A stretch of 27,537 nucleotides of DNA, taken from NCBI GenBank assembly GCA_038231615.1, contig JBBRLA010000017.1, forward strand, positions 1-27,537, in the 5' to 3' direction. Position numbers and translations under genes: made by a program. This stretch comes from JBBRLA01 sp038231615. Lineage in GTDB: Bacteria; Myxococcota_A; Polyangia; Palsa-1104; JAEUJZ01. The number at the start of each line of letters is the position of its first letter. Position 1 is the first letter of the stretch. This document shows positions 22,856-27,537 of this stretch, one piece after another. Under the pieces are notes generated by a model. It saw only the letters and a list, made by a program, of their open reading frames with translations, did not search any database and was not told the origin of the DNA.

Positions 22856-24463
22856 ATGGCGCTTGCAGCTGTTTTCTCCTTGGACGCATTGACGGCTGTC
22901 ATCCAGCAAAATTCTGGCTGTACGAAACACGATTTGGTTCGGCTCCTCGGAAGTATGGGGAGTTCCCCGATCACCAAGGGTGAACTAAACAGCGTTCTGT
23001 ATAGCTATCCAGATCGTTTCTACTGGCAGCCAGGGGAGGGGTATGAACGCCGCTGGTATCTGCAACGGGGACAACCTCCTGCATCTGTACGCCGCAATAC
23101 CGTGGCTCATGCATCGCTAGCCATGCCATTAGCGCCGCCGGGGTTAAGCCTCTATCGATGGCAGGGGCAAGCGTTACTCGCCTGGCAACAGCAGGCTTAT
23201 CGCGGGGTCGTGGAGGCGGTGACGGGGGCAGGAAAGACGCATGTCGGCCTCGCGGCGATTGCCCAGCATCTTGGAGAGGGCTGGCGCGTCGTTGTACTGG
23301 TGCCCTCCGTTCACCTCTTGAATCAGTGGGTGGACAAGATCAAGCGCCACCTGAAGGGAGATTGCGGGCTTTCCTTTCGGGTGGGCAGGTTGGGAGATGG
23401 TTGCGCAGCCTCCTTGATGCAGTGCGACGTTCTGGTAAGCATTGCTCAAAGCGCCTACCGTCGGGAACTCAATTCAGACAGACAGCGAACGCTGCTCATT
23501 GCCGATGAATGCCATCGTTATGGCGCAGAGAAGTGGTCACTTGCGTTGGAGTCTGGCTTTGAACGTCGTCTGGGGCTGACAGCGACCTATGAGCGCGACG
23601 ATGAGGGCAGTGAGACACTGGATCGCTTCTTCAACGGGATCTGTAAGAGTGTCAACTATGAGGAGGCGCTCAGCGAGGACATCATTGCTCATTTCAAGAT
23701 AGCCCTCATCGGCGTCCGATTCTCGGACGAGGAGATGAACCGCTATAATTACCTCGATCGACAAGCAAGACAGTTTCGCAAGGCGTTGTGCAGCCGTTTT
23801 GACGTGCCCGCGGCCCCGTTCGGCGACTTCATGCGCGCGGTTAATCGATTAAGAAAAAGCGCTGCGACCGGAGACGGTGCCAGCCTGGCCGGCAAGTATC
23901 TGCAAGTCTTCAATCAGCGTCGGCAATTACTAGCTGGAGCAAGCGCCAAGCTGGAACGAATGGCAGACCTGAACGACGCAGTCGCGCGCGCGGAACGCAC
24001 CATCCTTTTCGCGCAGACTACCAAGACGGCCGAGGAGGCCGTTCGTCGCCTGTCGCAGCGGGGCATACATGGAGAGGTGCTCTGCGCAGCGATGGACCAG
24101 GATGAAAGAGATCGTGTTTTTCAGCGTTTCCAGAACGGCACTCTCAAGGCAGTCGTTGCCCCTCTACTACTGGACGAAGGCGTGGACATCCCTGAAGTAG
24201 ATCTGGCCATTGTTCTGGCGGCCAGCCGCACGCGCAGGCAGATGGTTCAACGAATGGGGCGGATCCTTCGCAAGAAGGAGGATGACCGGCTCGCGCGGTT
24301 GGCTGTGCTCTTCGTTGAGGCTACATCAGAAGATCCTGCCCAGGGCGCCCATGAAGATTTTCTCCAGTATGTTATCAAGGATGCTGATGCTGTGGAGTCT
24401 TTTTCACCGGCCACAAGGCCTCGCACGATTTGCTCGTATTTGAATGATTGGTTCCGGTCGTAG
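22856..24463 (+). CDS. SF2 DEAD/DEAH-type helicase (XPB/type III restriction-like)
   Basis: 535 residues from ATG 22856; the frame is open upstream with ATGs at 22724, 22730 and 22817, but no Shine-Dalgarno. TATACT lies six bases before ATG 22856, so a leaderless transcript is possible only if another promoter exists further upstream. Motifs: LYRWQGQALLAW (Q-like), TGAGKT at 123-128 (motif I), LVPSVHLLNQW (Ia), DECH at 217-220 (II), GLTATYERDD (III), ILFAQTTKTAEEAVRRL (IV), DEGVDIPEVDLAIVLAAS (V) and QRMGRILRKK from 465 (VI). An N-terminal region of about 90 residues has no family I know. Codon use and base composition are clearly less GC-rich than the neighbours, which suggests acquisition by transfer. 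No nuclease or methylase is adjacent. A role in DNA repair or phage defence is inference only. Confidence 0.92.
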   Translation: MALAAVFSLDALTAVIQQNSGCTKHDLVRLLGSMGSSPITKGELNSVLYSYPDRFYWQPGEGYERRWYLQRGQPPASVRRNTVAHASLAMPLAPPGLSLYRWQGQALLAWQQQAYRGVVEAVTGAGKTHVGLAAIAQHLGEGWRVVVLVPSVHLLNQWVDKIKRHLKGDCGLSFRVGRLGDGCAASLMQCDVLVSIAQSAYRRELNSDRQRTLLIADECHRYGAEKWSLALESGFERRLGLTATYERDDEGSETLDRFFNGICKSVNYEEALSEDIIAHFKIALIGVRFSDEEMNRYNYLDRQARQFRKALCSRFDVPAAPFGDFMRAVNRLRKSAATGDGASLAGKYLQVFNQRRQLLAGASAKLERMADLNDAVARAERTILFAQTTKTAEEAVRRLSQRGIHGEVLCAAMDQDERDRVFQRFQNGTLKAVVAPLLLDEGVDIPEVDLAIVLAASRTRRQMVQRMGRILRKKEDDRLARLAVLFVEATSEDPAQGAHEDFLQYVIKDADAVESFSPATRPRTICSYLNDWFRS

Positions 24464-24952
24464 CCAGTTCTGGCGTAACAATGTGCTGCCCTATGACCGA
24501 CCAAGTCATGACTGGCAGGTTCGCGACGGTTATCGCCCTGCTACTTGATTTCGTTTGAGCCGGCACTGGACGCACCCATCGGGCAGCAAGGAGAGTCGCT
24601 CCTGACACAGGGGTGGTCGCAGCAAGTATCGCCACAATGTCATCAGCCGGTCTCGCTGTCCGGCGCCCACGTGGACCCCGGCGTGGAGATTGAAGTCACT
24701 GCGGCACCCTTGCCGTCCGGCCTGGATCTCCTTTGGAGGGACGTGCCCTTGTGCAAGGGCAGGTTACCGCCGGACCCCCTGTGGGCATTCGTGTCGTCGT
24801 GACCGAATTACGAATGGGAGGAAAGACGCCTTTTAAGGTGAGCTTCCGGCAAGCATGTAAAGGAGTGGAGAAGCGGACCGCAGGGCGCAGAGCGAGCATG
24901 GGTGTGATCACCGCGGTGGCCGGGCCGCGCATGGCGAAGCCGACTACAGCGG
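24464..24952. other. Transposon graveyard between helicase and IS66 element
   Basis: No intact gene. The left half carries the IS91-type relic described separately. The right half (24764-24952) has open frames on both strands without recognisable motifs. A short plus-strand frame 24444-24548 (MIGSGRSQFWRNNVLPYDR and onward, 34 residues) overlaps the helicase stop and is probably chance. Confidence 0.4.
24530..24763 (-). pseudogene. Relic of an IS91-family (Y2) transposase
   Basis: The minus-strand frame between TAA 24766-24764 and TAA 24532-24530 encodes about 77 residues, including SDFNLHAGVHVGAGQRDRLM, then TLWRYLLRPPLCQERLSLLP and DGCVQCRLKR. The order FNLHAGV-…-R-x-x-LM-x-LWRYLLRPPL-…-RL-x-LLPDG-…-RLKR is the signature of the central part of IS91-type transposases as I know them. 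Both flanks, including the catalytic tyrosine region, are missing, so it is an inactive fragment. Confidence 0.7.
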
Positions 24953-26668
24953 CTACAACGCAGGCGCTGATGGAGGCGGAGCTTGTTTTGACAGGGGCAG
25001 CGATGGCGGACCAGGCGGGGCACGCGAGTGGGTCTGCTGCTGGGCCATGCGCGCCAGGGTGGCGCGATAGGTCCAGGGGAGCCAGTCTGCCGGGCTGTCA
25101 GCGGCCGCCTTGGCGTGACGCTGCACCTGGGTCAGGAACTCAAAGGCGTTTTCGCCGCGGAGCTGGGCCGTGTGGATCAGGGACATAAACATGTCGCCCA
25201 CGTCGGCTCCGCGCTGGCTTCGGTAGAACAGGGAATTGCGACGGTGGCGGATGGCCTTCTTGAGCGCCCGCTCGCAGATGTTGTTATCCAGCGGTGCCTC
25301 CGCCCGGCTCAGGAACAGGGTCAGCTTGTCCCACCGTTTGAGCATGTACCGATAGGCCGCGCCCAGGCCGGAGTTGGGCTCAACCTTCTTTTGGGTGAAT
25401 TGGTCATTCATCCACTGGTGCAGCTCCTGCATCACCGGGCCGCTGTCGCGTTGGTGAGCCTGGAGACGCTCCTGGGAAGACAAGCCCTTTTGCTTGCACT
25501 GCGCCTCGGTGGCGTAGACCTTGCCCAGCATGTGCAGCACGTACGTGCATTCGGACGGGAAGTTTGGAGCTTGGTCGACGATGCCGCGCCGGGCGTGCGC
25601 GGTACAATTGGCCTCGATGACCGCGTGCCCCTTGGGCACGTTGCGCGACTGGAGCCCATCGCTCATCAGGATCGGTGGCTCCAGATGGACCTCACGGGCT
25701 TTGAACAGGTCGGCCAGATTCTCGCCAGCGTACTTTCGCCCCGTGCGGAAAAGCGCGATGGGCTCGCCGGCCGTGATCGACAGGATCGCGGTGGTGAACA
25801 GGCCCGTGCGCTCTGGGCTTGGGAGGTTCCCGCTGAGCAGCAGTTCGGCCCGGCGCTTGCCCATCAGAGCCAGGATGCGCATGTAAGAGTCATCGTCGTG
25901 GACGACCTCTCCCTGCGCGGCCCTGCGTGTCATCTCATCCAAGACGGGCTGGAAGGTGGGTGCGCTGTCGTTAAGGACATCCCACTGTGTCGAAGAGGGG
26001 ATCGGGGTCTGCAGGTTTTTCTGCAAATCCGCCAGTCGGTTATGCGGCAGGCCGGCGCTGTAGCGGCACAGCGCGAGCATGCTTGTGGCGGACTCGTCGA
26101 ACTTGGGCCCCTGGGCTTCGGTGGGCGCTTGCGCCGTGTACACATGGCCGCAGGCGTTGCAGCGCAGACGCTGACAGTCCCAGCACAGCGCGGCCAGAAC
26201 GGGCTGGCCCACGATGCGCAGAAATTGCGCCGGCTCCTTGAGGTCATACAGCTTGCCGCCCGGGCAGCCCGGACACCCGCAGCCGGCCTTGAGGTTTTGG
26301 TGCTCCACCAGGAAATGCGTGGCCGCCGGATAATCCGATGCGGCCAGGCGCCCATGTCCCTTGGCCTTGGGCCCCTTGGGGTCGGGCTTGCTACCGCAGT
26401 CTGGGGCAGGTTCGATCGTTGGCCCAGGCTCGGTGCCGGTTTGCTGGGGTGGCACCGGAGCTGGGTTGTCATCTGGGCCAAGGACCGTGCCCGTCTTCTC
26501 GCTCGAGGAAAATCCGAAAAATCGACGCAGGCGCGAAATCCTCGCCCGTTGCGCTCGCACCATGCCCATCACCAGCACCAGGGTCGCCACCAACCGCTTG
26601 AACAGGGCGAAGTCCGCGCTGCCTACCTGCGCCTGGATTCGTGTAAGGGCGGCCTCCACCTCCGCCAT
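24953..26668 (-). CDS. tnpC: IS66-family transposase (TnpC)
   Basis: 571 residues with the IS66 domain order: N-terminal leucine-rich coiled coil (AEVEAALTRIQAQVGSADFA, FGFSSSEKTG), Pro-rich linker, zinc-binding domain with paired cysteines (CGCPGC … CWDC-x4-CNAC), then the DDE catalytic core with Asp at about 259 in HDDDSYMR, Asp337 in LMSDGLQSR and Glu466 in LDNNICERALKKAIRHR, ending NSLFYRSQRGADVGD and a helical C-terminus. The catalytic triad appears intact. The last 25 residues (SRAPPGPPSLPLSKQAPPPS) look like read-through past the usual end. Start ATG 26668; no strong ribosome site. Part of a minus-strand IS66 operon with tnpB upstream. Confidence 0.95.
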   Translation of the reverse strand: MAEVEAALTRIQAQVGSADFALFKRLVATLVLVMGMVRAQRARISRLRRFFGFSSSEKTGTVLGPDDNPAPVPPQQTGTEPGPTIEPAPDCGSKPDPKGPKAKGHGRLAASDYPAATHFLVEHQNLKAGCGCPGCPGGKLYDLKEPAQFLRIVGQPVLAALCWDCQRLRCNACGHVYTAQAPTEAQGPKFDESATSMLALCRYSAGLPHNRLADLQKNLQTPIPSSTQWDVLNDSAPTFQPVLDEMTRRAAQGEVVHDDDSYMRILALMGKRRAELLLSGNLPSPERTGLFTTAILSITAGEPIALFRTGRKYAGENLADLFKAREVHLEPPILMSDGLQSRNVPKGHAVIEANCTAHARRGIVDQAPNFPSECTYVLHMLGKVYATEAQCKQKGLSSQERLQAHQRDSGPVMQELHQWMNDQFTQKKVEPNSGLGAAYRYMLKRWDKLTLFLSRAEAPLDNNICERALKKAIRHRRNSLFYRSQRGADVGDMFMSLIHTAQLRGENAFEFLTQVQRHAKAAADSPADWLPWTYRATLARMAQQQTHSRAPPGPPSLPLSKQAPPPSAPAL

Positions 26669-26812
26669 CTCGACGTCCGTGACGCCTGGGGTGGCACTTT
26701 TGCGCTTGGGCGCGGGGCCTTTGTTTGTTTGCGGTTGAATCCCCCTATTGAGATCCGATATTTTTCATTGTCAACTTTCTGCTCTCCTTGGGTGCGACTT
26801 CTCCAGGCTCAC

Positions 26813-27190
26813 TCACTGGGTAGCCGCTACTGGCGATGCTCGGACCGGTCGCCAGGGCGGTGCAGCCCGCGTCGCCCCTGGATCTCCGCCCATCAGCAGC
26901 ACCTGGAGCTCATGGGCCAAAAGCTCGTGCGAGGCGGTGTCGGCCCCCCTGGGCCAGTAGGCGAAGCGCCCCTGACTCAGCCGCTTGTGGCACAGCCAGA
27001 AGCCTTGCCCGTCGTAGCAAAGCAGCTTCAGCGCCGTGCCCCGCCGATTACGAAACACAAACACGGCGCCTGACAACGGCTCGGACAACAGCTCGGCGCG
27101 GCAGATTCGACACAGCCCGTCGATTCCGGCCCGGAAGTCCACCGGGGCGATGGACAACAGGATTCGCATCTGCGGCGTCAGCTGCATCAT
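26813..27190 (-). CDS. tnpB: IS66 accessory protein TnpB (Orf2 family)
   Basis: 125 residues, ATG 27190 (ATG 27187 directly after it is equally possible), overlapping the stop of the upstream tnpA-like frame as ATGA, the usual coupled arrangement in IS66 elements. Core signature: RILLSIAPVDFRAGIDGL, CRAELLSEPLSGAVFVFRNR, RGTALKLLCYDGQGFWLCHK, RLSQGRFAYWP and the end HELLAHELQVLLMGGDPGAT. Its function in transposition is accessory and poorly defined. The 3' end is duplicated at the right edge of the window. Confidence 0.93.
   Translation of the reverse strand: MMQLTPQMRILLSIAPVDFRAGIDGLCRICRAELLSEPLSGAVFVFRNRRGTALKLLCYDGQGFWLCHKRLSQGRFAYWPRGADTASHELLAHELQVLLMGGDPGATRAAPPWRPVRASPVAATQ
26867..26938. 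repeat. 72-bp direct repeat, left copy (within tnpB)
   Basis: Identical by eye to 27466-27537 (offset 599 bp). It encodes the last part of TnpB, HELLAHELQVLLMGGDPGAT. Sequences on both sides differ from those of the right copy. Confidence 0.95.
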
Positions 27191-27537
27191 GACGGGCGAC
27201 TCCACAACCTGTGCACCAGCTCGCCCACGTCCAACTCTGCGACCCCTTCGATCCGCATCCGCTCCCCTTGGCGTCCCACCAGCTCGATGGTCATGTGGGG
27301 GCTCGTGCGCAGCGGCGCCACCTGCAGCGCGATGAATCGCGCCCCGCCGCCGGCGCCCCTCTCCCTGACCTCGGTGCTCTTGGTCTGACCTGCGACCACG
27401 GCCGCCGGCTCCTTGTCTCCTCCCACTTCGCCGCTGCTCAGCTGCTTGAGTCGCTGGTAATTCAACCGCGTCGCCCCTGGATCTCCGCCCATCAGCAGCA
27501 CCTGGAGCTCATGGGCCAAAAGCTCGTGCGAGGCGGT
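27187..27537 (-). pseudogene. Chimeric IS66 frame: TnpB 3' end joined to TnpA C-terminus
   Basis: The frame is open to the right edge and ends at TGA 27189-27187. The C-terminal part (HMTIELVGRQGERMRIEGVA, ELDVGELVHRLW) fits the end of IS66 TnpA. The N-terminal visible part (SHELLAHELQVLLMGGDPGA) is not TnpA but the C-terminus of TnpB, in frame, from the 72-bp direct repeat. Its usual helix-turn-helix N-terminus is absent. The gene is either a deletion product between tandem IS66 copies or an assembly artefact at a contig end. Confidence 0.7.
27466..27537. repeat. 72-bp direct repeat, right copy (window edge)
   Basis: Second copy of 26867-26938. The window ends within it, so its true length is unknown. 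It reads in the same frame as the tnpB copy. Confidence 0.95.

Noticed and set aside
25028..27073. Plus-strand 681-residue ORF opposite the IS66 genes.
   Set aside because: Shadow of tnpC and tnpB, both of which have intact family motifs on the minus strand.

Overview
The window is GC-rich DNA from a bacterium that looks like a member of the Myxococcota (older deltaproteobacteria). I infer this from gene content: cysteine-rich lipoproteins, a SUMF1-type lipoprotein, and a membrane Ser/Thr kinase ending in an AgmX/PglI-type domain. No rRNA, tRNA or CRISPR was seen.

Left part (1-14700), chromosomal core: the 3' end of an unknown gene; a SUMF1-like lipoprotein (-); the ribosome-assembly GTPases der and era as a tight pair (-); and, divergent from era, a large kinase (+) with an apparently dead N-terminal kinase-like domain ahead of an active one. 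Downstream are a small CxxCH lipoprotein and a beta-barrel protein that itself carries CxxCH, joined by an ATGA overlap. Then come a polyprenyl diphosphate synthase (+), a lipoprotein (-), an unknown protein (-) and quinolinate synthase nadA (-). Divergent from nadA is a small winged-helix regulator (+), preceded by three 21-bp palindrome-bearing repeats. A conserved-looking gene of unknown function (-) converges on the regulator.

Middle (14700-20585), accessory: after about 700 bp without a recognisable gene comes the most interesting locus, 15383-17554. A cytosolic subtilisin of the cyanobactin PatA/PatG type is followed by a protein like the PatG C-terminal region (with a one-base frameshift in a C run) and two short cysteine-containing peptides that share an R-[LI]-P-G-F motif. 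A perfect hairpin terminator separates the two peptide genes. This looks like an unusual cyanobactin-protease-associated RiPP cassette without any visible YcaO, radical SAM or other tailoring enzyme. Beyond it are a fragment of a membrane-protein C-terminus and an 867-residue secreted protein with 16 copies of a 39-residue propeller-like repeat.

Right part (20586-27537), rearranged: a leucine-rich-repeat gene remnant (+) read through in antisense by a chimeric ORF (-); two coding or intergenic minisatellites; a lower-GC SF2 helicase (+) that looks acquired; a relic of an IS91-type transposase (-); and an IS66-type element (tnpC, tnpB and a damaged tnpA, all -). The window ends inside a 72-bp direct repeat of the tnpB 3' end, which points to tandem or rearranged IS66 copies or to an assembly break.
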